From Agrobacterium pusense (GTDB lineage Bacteria; Pseudomonadota; Alphaproteobacteria; Rhizobiales; Rhizobiaceae), in assembly GCF_900102105.1 (NCBI RefSeq), contig NZ_FNBB01000009.1:62001-126000 (forward strand): DNA of 64,000 nucleotides, written 5' to 3'. Below are positions 10,001 to 18,159 of the stretch, in pieces (within the stretch, counting starts at the first letter, position 1; every line of letters starts with the position of its first letter). The position numbers were made by a program, and so were the translations under genes. The notes below the pieces were generated by a model, which was not told the DNA's origin, did not search any database, and saw only the letters and a program-made list of their open reading frames with translations.

Positions 10001-10274
10001 GCGTCAGCACGCCGTCCGACGTCGCCTGGCTGCCCATGTAGAGCATGTCTTCGACACCGTTGATCTGTTCTTCGAGCGGTGTCGCGACGGTTTCAGCGAT
10101 AACGGTCGGGTTCGCACCGGGATAGGTGGCGCGCACGACGACGGATGGCGGAACGACTTCGGGATATTCCGAAATCGGCAGGGCGCGCATGCCAAGAAGG
10201 CCTGCCACCACAATCAGGATCGACAAGACGCCGGCAAATACCGGCCGGTCGACAAAAAATCTGGAAATATTCAT
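7080..10274 (-). CDS. RND multidrug efflux inner-membrane transporter (HAE1, MexF-like)
   Basis: Proton-driven drug/proton antiporter of the AcrB/MexF family, working as a trimer in the inner membrane. It starts MNISRFFVDRPVFA, the classic family N-terminus. The TM4 proton-relay aspartates are in AIGIVVDDAIVVVENVER (about Asp409-Asp410). Twelve transmembrane segments and two large periplasmic loops fit the 1064 residues. The adaptor gene lies 133 bases upstream. No outer-membrane channel gene is in the cluster, so a TolC-type channel must come from elsewhere. Confidence 0.96.
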   Translation of the reverse strand: MNISRFFVDRPVFAGVLSILIVVAGLLGMRALPISEYPEVVPPSVVVRATYPGANPTVIAETVATPLEEQINGVEDMLYMGSQATSDGVLTLTVTFKLGTDPDKAQQLVQNRVSQAEPRLPAEVRALGITTVKSSPDFIMVVNLVSKTDAYDITYLRNYATLNVKDRLARIEGVGQVQVFGAGDYSMRVWLDPQKVAEHDLAASDVSDAIRQQNVQAAAGVIGASPSPNGVDLQLNVNAQGRLTTPEEFGNIIVKSGANGEITRLRDVARIELGAADYTLRSLLDGEPAVAVAVLQAPGSNAIEIADNVRATMDNLQLAMPDGVKYEIVYDTTKFVRSSIEKVVDTLLEAVGLVVLVVILFLQTWRASIIPLIAVPVSIIGTFAVMYAFGFSINALTLFGLVLAIGIVVDDAIVVVENVERNIENGLSPRDATYKAMREVSGPIIAIALVLVAVFVPLAFISGLSGQFYRQFALTIAISTVISAINSLTLSPALAALLLKEHGAPKDWLTRFMDKILGWFFRGFNRAFGAASNGYGKTVGGLVTRKSLVMIVYMALVAATYGMFTTVPSGFVPAQDKQYLIGFAQLPDGATLDRTESVIKRMSEIAMETPGVSHAIAFPGLSINGFTIGSNSGIVFAVLDDFEKRKTPELSGGAIAMQLNQKYAGIQDAFIAMFPPPPVNGLGQTGGFKLQIEDRAGYGYQTLDEAAKAVIAKAYQTPELAGIFSSYQINVPQLFADLDRAKAEQLGVSVSDVFQTLQIYLGSLYVNDFNAFGRTYSVRVQADSQFRAHAEDIGRLKVRSATGQMIPLSTLLKVNATTGPERTNRYNGFLAADINGGPAPGFSSGQAQAAIEKILAETLPAGVDYEWTDLTYQQILAGNSSIVVFPLALLLVYLVLAAQYESLTLPIAIILIVPLGVLAALTGVWLTGGDNNIFTQIGLVVLVGLSAKNAILIVEFARELEFEGRTPLQAAIEASRLRLRPILMTSLAFIMGVVPLVVSTGAGAEMRAAMGVAVFSGMIGVTFFGIFMTPVFYVLVRKLAGNRPLIQHKQEEPANSDYKLEKAG

Positions 10275-10407
10275 ATCCAGTCCCTCTCCGGGTATATTTT
10301 GGAATGCGAAGGCCGCTCCGGCGGCAATTCTGCCGCCGGTGAAGGCCGGTTCTGTCTGAATGCGCGTCTCGCGAAAGCGCGGGACGCTTACTGATCAAAG
10401 AGATGGA

Positions 10408-11598
10408 TTACTGCGAGGCAGCAACCTTATCTTCCGCCTGAGGTGCGATGGTTGCGCCGGGACGGATGCGCTGCAGGCCGTTGACGACGATCGTATCACC
10501 GGCAGCAAGGCCGCTTTCGATGATGCGCTGGCCATCGGCCGGCGCGCCCGGCTTGATCTGGCGGTAGCTCACCTTGTTTTCGGCATCGACCACGAAGACG
10601 AAGCGCTTGTCCTGATCCGTGCCGATGGCGCGATCGCTGATGACGATGCGGTTTTCCGGCTTCGGTTCGCCCATGCGCACCCGCACGAACTGGCCGGGGA
10701 TCAACCTGCCATCGGGATTGTCGAAGACGGCGCGCACACCGATGGTGCCGCTTGCCGAATCCACCTGATTGTCGATCAGGTGCAGCGTACCCTTGATCGG
10801 CGTGCCTTCATCCGAAAGCGTGCCGATTTCCACCGGGATCTGTTCGAGAGCCGGCAGGGCGCCATCGGTCTTCGGCAGCTCGGCAAGAGCCTTTGCCACC
10901 ACGCCTTCGCTGGCGTTGAAGCTCGCATAGATCGGGTTGACCGACACGAGGGTCGTCAGTGCCGGCGAGGTGGAACCGGCGGCGACGAGGTTGCCGGCGG
11001 TGATTTCGATGCGGCCGACGCGGCCTGAAACAGGTGCGCGGATTTCGGTGTAACCAAGATCGAGTTGCGCCGTGGTGAGTGCTGCGCGGGCGGCGCGAAG
11101 CTGGGCTTCGGCATCCGCAAACGAGCTCTGGCGCTGGTCGAGATCGCTCTGCGAGATGGTGCGGTTGTCGGAAAGCCGGCGGCCACGGTCGAGTTCCGTT
11201 TTCGCAAGGCTGACCTTGGCTTCGGCCGAGGCGACCTGTCCTTCAGCGCCGGCAACAGCGGCCTGATAGGGGGCCGGATCGATGGTGAAGAGGGGATCGC
11301 CTTCCTTCACCAGCGCGCCTTCGCGAAAATGCACAGCCTTGATCTGGCCGGCGACGCGGGAGCGAATCTGCACCCGGTCAACGGCTTCCAGACGGCCGGA
11401 AAATTCCTCCCAGCGCATCACGTCGCGGCTTTCAACCTTGGCAACGGTGACAGGGATCGCTGGTGTTTCAGCAGGCGTGGAAGCGGCCGTTGCATCGCGA
11501 CTGGTGGGGAGGTCGAAAAACAGTGCTGCTGCTGCAACGGACATGGCAAGCCCGATACCGGCGCCCGTCAGGGCCCGGCGCTTTGTGTTCAGCGTCAT
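10408..11598 (-). CDS. RND efflux periplasmic adaptor subunit (MexE-like)
   Basis: Membrane fusion protein that links the RND pump to an outer-membrane channel. An N-terminal hydrophobic segment (about residues 11-28) is followed by the barrel-sandwich halves: SGRLEAVDRVQIRSRVAG with FREGALVKEGDPLFTIDP, then the coiled-coil hairpin and YTEIRAPVSGRVG. Length 396 residues. It is the first gene of the adaptor-pump pair. The nearest LysR genes are candidate regulators by position only. Confidence 0.94.
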   Translation of the reverse strand: MTLNTKRRALTGAGIGLAMSVAAAALFFDLPTSRDATAASTPAETPAIPVTVAKVESRDVMRWEEFSGRLEAVDRVQIRSRVAGQIKAVHFREGALVKEGDPLFTIDPAPYQAAVAGAEGQVASAEAKVSLAKTELDRGRRLSDNRTISQSDLDQRQSSFADAEAQLRAARAALTTAQLDLGYTEIRAPVSGRVGRIEITAGNLVAAGSTSPALTTLVSVNPIYASFNASEGVVAKALAELPKTDGALPALEQIPVEIGTLSDEGTPIKGTLHLIDNQVDSASGTIGVRAVFDNPDGRLIPGQFVRVRMGEPKPENRIVISDRAIGTDQDKRFVFVVDAENKVSYRQIKPGAPADGQRIIESGLAAGDTIVVNGLQRIRPGATIAPQAEDKVAASQ

Positions 11599-11651
11599 GG
11601 GTATCTCCTTCGCCCCCGATCGGGAGCAGGTCGTTCATCTATTTTACTTCG

Positions 11652-11700
11652 TCGCATGATCCGGACGTAAAACCGCTACGCACTTTTACTGGACATGCTC
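11652..11700. repeat. Short inverted repeat, family D (copy 2)
   Basis: Starts GTCGCATGATCCGGACG and ends TACTGGACATGCTC, giving imperfect inverted ends around a central AAAACCGCTACGCACTTTT. It occupies the gap between the hydrolase gene and the adaptor gene, upstream of the adaptor. Confidence 0.5.
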
Positions 11701-11713
11701 AAAATGCGAAATT

Positions 11714-12523
11714 TCAGTGGTTTAACTGGTCAACGAAAGTCTTGAACTCCGAACAGACGGATGAGACCCATCCGCCGCCCTCTCCTTGATAAAGCCCCGT
11801 CCAGCCGACGCCGGCGGGGAAAACATGCTGCCTAACGCTAACGCCTGAGGCGATGAGGCGGTCTCCGTAATTGACCGTTTCGTCGCGCAGAGGGTCGTCC
11901 TCGGCGGTAAAGATCAGCGCCGGCGCCACCCGGTTCAGCCGCGTGCACTGGCAGGGTGCGGCATAGGGGTGAAAAAACCCGCACGCCTTGGCAAGGTAAT
12001 GGCTCCAGCCATCCGCCCAGCGCTGGCGCATGCCGATCCTGTCCGCGTCGCGGAAGGATTCCGTCGTCATCATCGGATCGATCATGGGCGACAGAAGTAT
12101 CTGACCGGCAAGTTTGCCCGGCATGCGGTCACGGGCCTTCAAGGCAAGCCCCGCCGCCACATTGCCGCCTGCCTCTTCGCCGGCCACGAACAGCAGCGAT
12201 TTCGCGCCGCCATAATGCTTGCGATCCCGGCTCAGGCGATCGAGCGCTTCGTAAGCGCAGTCGATAACCATCGGAAATTCGTTGCCGGACGGCCTGCTGT
12301 AATCGGCCTCCACGACCACCGCGCCGCTTTCTGCAAGCGCGCGCGCGACCGGAAGTTCCGGGCAATTGCCGCCCGGCTCCAGGCCGGGTTCCAGAAACGA
12401 ACCGCCGCGCAGATAAAGTACGACGGGCGGTTGGCTGCACAGGCTCGAACCTTCATATCGGCGCACGGAAAGCTGGGACGCGAAGCCCCCACAGCTTTTG
12501 ATATTCTCCCAGTGCGCGTTCAT
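11714..12523 (-). CDS. Alpha/beta hydrolase-fold protein with degenerate catalytic site
   Basis: Related to the hormone-sensitive-lipase group of esterases by fold and motif order. The signature sites are altered. The oxyanion HGG is RGG (39-41), the nucleophile elbow GDSAG is GEEAG with Glu117 at the serine position, and no histidine occurs in the PAGVGWTGL block where HGF is expected. The acid Asp210 in DDPLRDE is kept. The reading frame is intact over 269 residues, so this looks like a pseudoenzyme rather than a broken gene. It is transcribed toward mexE-like and divergent from a LysR gene. Confidence 0.8.
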   Translation of the reverse strand: MNAHWENIKSCGGFASQLSVRRYEGSSLCSQPPVVLYLRGGSFLEPGLEPGGNCPELPVARALAESGAVVVEADYSRPSGNEFPMVIDCAYEALDRLSRDRKHYGGAKSLLFVAGEEAGGNVAAGLALKARDRMPGKLAGQILLSPMIDPMMTTESFRDADRIGMRQRWADGWSHYLAKACGFFHPYAAPCQCTRLNRVAPALIFTAEDDPLRDETVNYGDRLIASGVSVRQHVFPAGVGWTGLYQGEGGGWVSSVCSEFKTFVDQLNH

Positions 12524-12658
12524 CTGATCCGGTCCCGTTGCACCACCTTGAGCAGTGCATCACATTTGCAAAATCTGAAATTCATATTATTGTTCGGAGA
12601 AAAACGATCAAGTATGCCAAAATGAAAACACTATTCCAAAACGACGGATAATCTCATC

Positions 12659-13558
12659 ATGGATCAGCTCTCCGCCATGCGGGTTTTTACGCGTGTCGTG
12701 GAAACCGGCAATTTCAGCCGCGCCGCGACAGCGCTGAACATGCCGAAAACCACGGTCACCAATATGGTCCAGGCGCTCGAGGCGCATTTGCAGACCACGC
12801 TTCTCAACCGCACGACGCGGCGAGTGATGCTGACAACGGACGGCGCTCTCTATTATGAGCGTGCATCGCAGATTTTATCGGAAATAGAAGAACTTGACGG
12901 CAGCATGTCCAGCGCGCAGGTGCAGCCATCCGGCCGGTTGCGCGTGGAAATGGCCGGTGTCTTTGCGGACCTTGTGGTTATCCCACATCTTTGCGAATTT
13001 TACCAGCGCTATCCGCAAATCCGTCTCGATCTCGGTGTCGGCGACCGTCTGGTCGATTATATCGCTGAAAATGTCGACTGTGCACTGCGCGTCGGCGTTT
13101 TGCGCGATCAGTCGCTGATTGCCCGAAAAGTAGGCGAACTCCGGTTCGAAACATTTGCGTCACCGTCCTATATCGAAAATTTTGGCATGCCCCGAGAACC
13201 GGAGGACCTGGAGAAGGATCATCTGTCGGTGGGTTACCTCAATGCCACCACCGGGCAGATCATGCCGGCCTCCTTCGACAATGGCATACGCAGCGTCGAG
13301 TTGACGCCCAACTACGTCGTTTCCGTCAATGACAGCCGCACCTACTTGAATGCGGCGCTCGCCGGCATGGGCATCGTGCAGCTGCCGATCTTCATGGTGC
13401 GCGACGCCCTTTCGCGCGGAGAGCTGGTGCCGGTGCTTTCCGAATGGCGACGGGAGGCGATGCCGATCTATGTCGTCTATCCCCAGACCCGGCACGTGAC
13501 CAACAAGGTCCGCGTATTTGTCGACTGGCTTGCGAAGCTGGTACATGGGCTGGTGTGA
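12659..13558 (+). CDS. LysR-family transcriptional regulator
   Basis: An N-terminal winged helix-turn-helix (residues 1-60, starting MDQLSAMRVFTRVVETGNFS with the typical SRAATALNMPKTTVT recognition region) is followed by a periplasmic-binding-like effector domain to residue 299. It is divergent from the degenerate hydrolase and the RND pump genes, with an AT-rich 135-base intergenic region that must hold both promoters. Control of that hydrolase/efflux block is the natural inference. The effector is unknown. Confidence 0.92.
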   Translation: MDQLSAMRVFTRVVETGNFSRAATALNMPKTTVTNMVQALEAHLQTTLLNRTTRRVMLTTDGALYYERASQILSEIEELDGSMSSAQVQPSGRLRVEMAGVFADLVVIPHLCEFYQRYPQIRLDLGVGDRLVDYIAENVDCALRVGVLRDQSLIARKVGELRFETFASPSYIENFGMPREPEDLEKDHLSVGYLNATTGQIMPASFDNGIRSVELTPNYVVSVNDSRTYLNAALAGMGIVQLPIFMVRDALSRGELVPVLSEWRREAMPIYVVYPQTRHVTNKVRVFVDWLAKLVHGLV

Positions 13559-13561
13559 TAA

Positions 13562-14461
13562 TCAGCGCCCGACCCTTGCGGCAAGGAAATCTATGAAGGC
13601 GCGCACGCGGGCTGCGAGATGCTCATGGCCGGCATAAACCGCGTGGATCACCTCCATGTCCTCGGCGCTATAGTCTTCCAGTACGGGAACGAGCAGGCCA
13701 GCCCTAATATCGGGTTCGACGTGGAATTCACCGACCCGACCGAGCCCAAGCCCCGATAGGCAAAGCCTGCGCATGGCCATGCCGCTATTGACGGAGGCAT
13801 TGCCCGTGACTGGCAGGCGATAGACATCGGCAGAACCGGGGTCGCGGAACGGCCATTCATTGAGATTGCGACTGAAATTGAAGCTCAGGCAATTGTGCCG
13901 CGCCAGATCCTGCGGCGTTTCCGGCATGCCGTATTGTTCGATATAGGTGGGGGAGGCGACGATAACGCGGCGTACTTCCTTTAGCTTTCTTGCCTTCAGC
14001 GATGAATCGCCCATGGCGCCGGAGCGTATGGCAATGTCCGTGCGTTCCTCGATCAGGCTGATGACACCGTCAGTCAGCGAAATATCCAGCTCGATTTCCG
14101 GATAAAGCGACAGGAATTCCGGTGCAAGCGGCAGGAGATAACGTTCACCGAAGCCCAGCGTCGCGTTGACCCGTAGCAGCCCGCGCGGCACCACCTTGCC
14201 GCCGCTCGCCACGATCTGCTCGGTCTCGGCTATGTCGGCGAGAATGCGTCGGGCCCGCGCCAGATAGACCTCGCCCTCCGGCGTAAGCGTTACGAGCCGG
14301 GTGGAGCGGGCCACCAACCTGGTGCCGAGACGGTCTTCGATACGTGTGACAAGTTTGCTGACGGCCGAGGGCGAAAGCTTCAGCCTGCGCCCGGCGGCTG
14401 AAAAGCTGCCGAGTTCCGCCGCCGCCACGAAGACTTCCATCTCTCCGGCCCTGTTATCCAT
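13562..14461 (-). CDS. LysR-family transcriptional regulator
   Basis: 299 residues with an N-terminal helix-turn-helix (SFSAAGRRLKLSPSAVSKLV, about residues 19-38) and a C-terminal LysR substrate-binding domain. It ends three bases from the preceding LysR gene (convergent). It is divergent from the MFS exporter / aldo-keto reductase unit across about 160 bases, which it probably regulates. The ligand is not predictable. Confidence 0.92.
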   Translation of the reverse strand: MDNRAGEMEVFVAAAELGSFSAAGRRLKLSPSAVSKLVTRIEDRLGTRLVARSTRLVTLTPEGEVYLARARRILADIAETEQIVASGGKVVPRGLLRVNATLGFGERYLLPLAPEFLSLYPEIELDISLTDGVISLIEERTDIAIRSGAMGDSSLKARKLKEVRRVIVASPTYIEQYGMPETPQDLARHNCLSFNFSRNLNEWPFRDPGSADVYRLPVTGNASVNSGMAMRRLCLSGLGLGRVGEFHVEPDIRAGLLVPVLEDYSAEDMEVIHAVYAGHEHLAARVRAFIDFLAARVGR

Positions 14462-14624
14462 CGCGCATCACCTATGAAATGAATTCAAAGGTATTTATCC
14501 GGCTTTGCCGATTATCATGCAAGTCCCCTTCGCCCATATTGCGTTCATACAATTTGATCCAACCGGGCAGCCCCAAGCTGTCCAGAAGGCCCGTGATCCA
14601 GCTGCGGGCGAAGAGGTATTCGTC

Positions 14625-15806
14625 ATGCCATTGGCCATATTTGCCCTGACGATCGCGGCCTATGCGATCGGAACAACGGAATTCGTCATTGTCGGTCTGC
14701 TGCCGACCGTCGCAAACGATCTCCATATCACCCTGCCGCTCGCCGGTCTCATCGTCAGTGTCTATGCACTGGGTGTGACCTTTGGTGCGCCGATCCTGAC
14801 CGCATTGACCGGCAAGATAGAAAGGAAGCCGCTGCTGCTCGGCCTGATGGCCCTGTTCATCGTCGGTAACAGTCTTGCAGCCCTCTCACCCAATTATGAG
14901 ATGCTGCTGGTAGCCCGCGTCATTGCCGCCTTCGCCCATGGCGTCTTTTTCTCGGTCGGCTCCACCATCGCGGCCGATCTCGTGCCGGAAAACCGTCGCG
15001 CCTCGGCCATTGCCATGATGTTCATGGGCCTTACGGTCGCCATCGTCACCGGTGTTCCGCTCGGCACCTATATCGGCCAGGTCTTCGGCTGGCGCGCCAC
15101 CTTCTGGGCCGTTGCTGCCCTTGGTGTCATTGCCTTCCTCGGCATTGCAGCGCTTCTCCCGAACACACTCAAGAAGGCGCCGCCGGCAAGCCTGCTCGAT
15201 CAGGTCCGTGTTCTCGGTTCCGGCCGCCTGCTCATCGTTTTCGCCATGACCGCGCTTGGTTACGGCGGCACCTTCGTCGCCTTCACCTTCCTTGCGCCAA
15301 TCCTGCAGGATGTGACCGGATTTTCGGAAAAGAGCGTCAGCCTTATCCTCGTGCTTTACGGTATCGCCATCGCGGCCGGCAACATCGGTGGCGGCCGGAT
15401 CGCCAACCATAATCCGGCCAGGGCGCTGATTGGCCTCTTCCTGGCGCAGGCCATCGTGCTGCTCGTCTTTTCCTTCACCGCGGTTTCGCCAGTGCTGACG
15501 CTCATCACGCTTGCCGCGCTTGGTTTCCTCTCCTTCGCCAATGTTCCCGGCCTGCAGCTTTATGTGGTGCAGCTTGCCAAGGAGCATCGTCCCGGCGCCG
15601 TCGATGTCGCTTCGGCGCTCAACATCGCCGCGTTCAACCTCGGCATCGCCATCGGCGCGTGGCTCGGCGGTCTGGTGGTGGAATCACCGTTGGGTCTTGG
15701 AGCCACACCCTGGGTTGGCGCCATCCTCGTCGCGGTTGCCCTGCTTCTGACCATCTGGAGCAGCGCGCTCGACCGCCGCGCCGCGCTGACGCTGAAAACT
15801 GCCTGA
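14625..15806 (+). CDS. MFS transporter (DHA1 / AraJ-YdhP-like)
   Basis: Inner-membrane drug or sugar exporter with twelve predicted membrane segments. The opening MPLAIFALTIAAYAIGTTEF and the motif-A region are characteristic of the AraJ/YdhP group. I chose the ATG at 14625 because GAGG lies eight bases upstream and the family alignment starts here. The longer reading frame from 14505 adds 40 non-homologous residues. Length 393 residues. It is followed 61 bases later by an aldo/keto reductase, with a GC-rich hairpin (about 15821-15846) between them. Confidence 0.92.
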   Translation: MPLAIFALTIAAYAIGTTEFVIVGLLPTVANDLHITLPLAGLIVSVYALGVTFGAPILTALTGKIERKPLLLGLMALFIVGNSLAALSPNYEMLLVARVIAAFAHGVFFSVGSTIAADLVPENRRASAIAMMFMGLTVAIVTGVPLGTYIGQVFGWRATFWAVAALGVIAFLGIAALLPNTLKKAPPASLLDQVRVLGSGRLLIVFAMTALGYGGTFVAFTFLAPILQDVTGFSEKSVSLILVLYGIAIAAGNIGGGRIANHNPARALIGLFLAQAIVLLVFSFTAVSPVLTLITLAALGFLSFANVPGLQLYVVQLAKEHRPGAVDVASALNIAAFNLGIAIGAWLGGLVVESPLGLGATPWVGAILVAVALLLTIWSSALDRRAALTLKTA

Positions 15807-15867
15807 GTTTTTCATGAAATACCCGGCCGCTCCCAAGTCGGCCGGGCCACCTCAAAGGAGAAAATAT

Positions 15868-16701
15868 ATGTTTGATGTCACTGCAAACGGCGCGTCAATC
15901 CCGGCGCTTGGTTTCGGCACGTTTCGCATTCCCGGCCCCGATGTGCTGCGTATCGTTCCCCATGCGCTGAAGGCCGGGTTCCGCCATATCGATACCGCCC
16001 AGATCTATGGCAATGAAGCCGAGGTCGGTGAAGCCATTGCTGCTTCGGGCGTTACGCGCGGCGAAGTGTTTCTCACCACCAAGGTCTGGGTCGAGAACTA
16101 CAGGCACGATGCCTTCCTCGCCTCTGTCGATGATAGCCTGAAAAAGCTGAAGACCGACCATGTGGACCTGCTGCTGCTGCACTGGCCGAACGAGGCGGTT
16201 TCGCTTGCCGAGCAGATCGGCGCGCTGAACGCGGTGAGGCAGGCCGGCAAGGTGCGCCATATCGGCGTTTCCAACTTCAGCACGGCGCTGATGGCCGAAG
16301 CGGTGAAGCTGTCCGATGCCCCGATCGTGACCAACCAGATCGAATACCACCCCTACATCGATCAGGATGTGGTTATCGCCGCCGCCAAAGCTGCGGGCAT
16401 GTTGGTGACGGGTTATTACGGGATGGCCGATGGTAAAGTGTTTGACGATCCGGTGCTGAAGGAGATTGCCGCGGGCCGTGGCAAGTCGGTAGCACAGGTG
16501 GTTCTGCGCTGGCTCGTGCAGCAGCAGGGCGTCGTCGCCCTGTCGAAAACGGTGAGTGAGGCCCGGGTCGAGGAAAATCTCGCCATCTTCGACTTCGAGC
16601 TTTCGGCAGATGAAATGGCGGCAATCCGTGCGCTTGCAAGACCGGACGGCCGCATCGTTTCGCCGGAAGGGCTTGCGCCCGTCTGGGACGAGGCCGCCTG
16701 A
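15868..16701 (+). CDS. Aldo/keto reductase (2,5-diketo-gluconate reductase type)
   Basis: NADPH-dependent reductase of the AKR superfamily, 277 residues. The tetrad is seen in FRHIDTAQIYGNE (Asp, Tyr), TTKVW (Lys) and LLLHWPN (His). The usual AYSPL segment is replaced by TGYYGMADGK, and a KTVSEARVEEN cofactor loop is near the C-terminus. The start at 15868 has AAAGGAG seven bases upstream. It probably forms an operon with the MFS gene under the divergent LysR regulator, which suggests a carbonyl- or sugar-detoxifying unit (inference). Confidence 0.92.
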   Translation: MFDVTANGASIPALGFGTFRIPGPDVLRIVPHALKAGFRHIDTAQIYGNEAEVGEAIAASGVTRGEVFLTTKVWVENYRHDAFLASVDDSLKKLKTDHVDLLLLHWPNEAVSLAEQIGALNAVRQAGKVRHIGVSNFSTALMAEAVKLSDAPIVTNQIEYHPYIDQDVVIAAAKAAGMLVTGYYGMADGKVFDDPVLKEIAAGRGKSVAQVVLRWLVQQQGVVALSKTVSEARVEENLAIFDFELSADEMAAIRALARPDGRIVSPEGLAPVWDEAA

Positions 16702-16710
16702 CGATGAGGG

Positions 16711-16741
16711 CCGGGGAGAGAACTCTCTTCCCGGTTTCTTT
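16711..16741 (+). terminator. Intrinsic terminator after the aldo/keto reductase
   Basis: Ten-base-pair stem (CCGGGGAGAG with CTCTTCCCGG, one G-U, loop AACT) followed by TTTCTTT, just after the stop codon. Confidence 0.8.
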
Positions 16742-16817
16742 GCGCGAGAAATTTTCGCGTATGGCGATGCGTCTCGCATCGGGCATGCCAGAGATTTATC
16801 GGCCTGTTCTGGAAATT

Positions 16818-16892
16818 TGGAGCGGGCGAAGGGATTTGAACCCTCGACCCCAACCTTGGCAAGGTTGTGCTCTACCCCTGAGCTACACCCGC
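16818..16892 (-). tRNA. tRNA-Gly (anticodon GCC)
   Basis: The minus strand reads GCGGGTGTAGCTCAG at the 5' end. The anticodon arm is ACCTTGCCAAGGT with GCC in the loop, followed by the T arm GAGGGTTCAAATCCC and the acceptor 3' strand CGCCCGC. The discriminator base is U and a CCA end is encoded. The acceptor stem pairs GCGGGTG with CGCCCGC. It reads GGN-family glycine codons ending in C or U. Confidence 0.97.
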
Positions 16893-17260
16893 TCAAATCC
16901 ACCGGTCCGGGGTAGTATGCTGAACCGTGGGCCGCCGAAGCGGCGACGGGTGCTATATCGCTCAATCGTTTTTGGAATGCAACAGTTTCTTTTGCGGTTT
17001 CGGTGGAAATCCGCCTGCCTGCGAATTTATCTGCCCTTCCGGGAAGCGGCGGGCTCGGACGCCATGGATATTTGAGCGAAGATATTGTTTCATCTGGTTT
17101 TTATTGCCGTCTCACAATGGAGCGCCCAGATGCGGTGCCAGGAAATAATCTATTTACATTTGGTTAAAATCTGATTCGACAAGTGATTCGTTCGGGTGTA
17201 CAAATTTCCTGTCCACGAAAAAAAGAAACGATACTTGGCATATCATCAGGAGGATGAGCC
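16893..17260. other. Gene-free stretch upstream of the 73-aa gene
   Basis: No credible gene is seen. The tRNA promoter must lie at the left end (minus strand). The right half is AT-rich and contains a CtrA-like site and two GANTC sites, listed separately. Confidence 0.6.
17153..17167 (+). promoter_or_regulatory. CtrA-like box upstream of the 73-aa gene
   Basis: TTTA-N7-TTAA, one mismatch to the TTAA-N7-TTAA consensus of the alphaproteobacterial cell-cycle regulator CtrA. GANTC methylation sites follow at 17173-17177 and 17185-17189. It lies about 95 bases before the start codon. Confidence 0.45.
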
Positions 17261-17482
17261 TTGTCGTATGCAGCTTTTGAACGGGTTGGCGCACAATTGT
17301 CGCCGGAGCAGATCACCGATCTGCAGAATATTTTCGATGGCGTATGTTTCGAGTGCCTTCAAGATCGCAGCAGCCACGTTGCCAACGAGTGCGCGGCGGT
17401 TCTTATCCGCAGCGCCCAGCGCGGCATTCTCGACCATGAGATGTTGCGGGACATCGGGCTTGCCGTTTTGCGGCGGCACTGA
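17261..17482 (+). CDS. Small conserved-looking hypothetical protein (73 aa)
   Basis: I do not recognise a family. The 73-residue soluble protein has two cysteines (VCFEC), alternates helix-forming residues and ends ILDHEMLRDIGLAVLRRH. The start is a TTG at 17261, strongly supported by a perfect AGGAGG seven bases upstream. A CtrA-like box and two GANTC sites precede it, and a symmetrical terminator follows, so it is a self-contained transcription unit. A cell-cycle-linked expression pattern is inferred from the promoter only. Confidence 0.72.
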   Translation: MSYAAFERVGAQLSPEQITDLQNIFDGVCFECLQDRSSHVANECAAVLIRSAQRGILDHEMLRDIGLAVLRRH

Positions 17483-17497
17483 TGCCTGAGAAGAAAA

Positions 17498-17530
17498 AAA
17501 GCGCCCGGATATCCGGGCGCTTTGTTTTTG
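17498..17530. terminator. Bidirectional terminator between the 73-aa gene and dps
   Basis: A perfect 26-base palindrome centred at 17510/17511 (half GCGCCCGGAT with flanking A/T runs), A-rich on the left and T-rich on the right. It can therefore stop both the plus-strand small gene and the minus-strand dps transcript. Confidence 0.85.
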
Positions 17531-17548
17531 AAGTGGGCGGATTTCCGC

Positions 17549-18037
17549 TCAGCTCTTTTCCTGCACATGCGCTTCGAGGAACCAGAGCGCCTTGTCGAGA
17601 TCGCGCGAGGCGGCGGTGAATATGTCGGCCGTCGTGGGGTCGCCCGCTTCATCGGAATGGTCGATGGCCTTGCGGATCATGTTGGCCACATCGCCATAAC
17701 GTTCGATCAGGGCGTCCAAATGGTCATGGATCTTGTAGATGTCGGTCGGATAGGCCTTGAGCTTGGTTGTCGAGGAGACCGATTGCAGGCTGCCGAGCGC
17801 CGTGCCGCCAAGCTGGACCACACGTTCGGCAATCGTGTCGCCATGATTGTCGAGCTGGGTGCGGAACGTATCGAGAAGTTCATGCACGGCGATGAATTGC
17901 GGGCCTTTCAGGTTCCAGTGCGCCTGTTTGGTGATGAGCGCAAGGTCGATCACCGAAGCCAGCGATTCGTTTAGAATGCCGATAACGGTCGACTTGGCGT
18001 TTGAAGGCAGGTCGTTCTTCGTCTTGTGCGTCTTCAT
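17549..18037 (-). CDS. dps: Dps, DNA-protecting ferritin-like protein
   Basis: Forms 12-subunit shells that oxidise and store iron with hydrogen peroxide and protect DNA in stationary phase. The intersubunit ferroxidase residues fall at the exact family spacing: His40, His52, Asp56, Asp67 and Glu71 (KQAHWN ... VHELLD ... DTIAERV). The N-terminus is short and basic (MKTHKTKNDL), suitable for DNA contact. 162 residues, single-gene unit, convergent with the 73-residue gene. Its neighbour is a siderophore importer, fitting an iron-linked region. Confidence 0.95.
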   Translation of the reverse strand: MKTHKTKNDLPSNAKSTVIGILNESLASVIDLALITKQAHWNLKGPQFIAVHELLDTFRTQLDNHGDTIAERVVQLGGTALGSLQSVSSTTKLKAYPTDIYKIHDHLDALIERYGDVANMIRKAIDHSDEAGDPTTADIFTAASRDLDKALWFLEAHVQEKS

Positions 18038-18159
18038 CGATGTCTCCTGAAGTTGCGGACGGAATGCCGCTTTGGAAAAGTCCGTCGATTAACGTCCGGG
18101 CCTGTGGCCCTGTTCCATGTTAGGCGACGGGACAGCAAAAATCCTGCACAATCATCATG

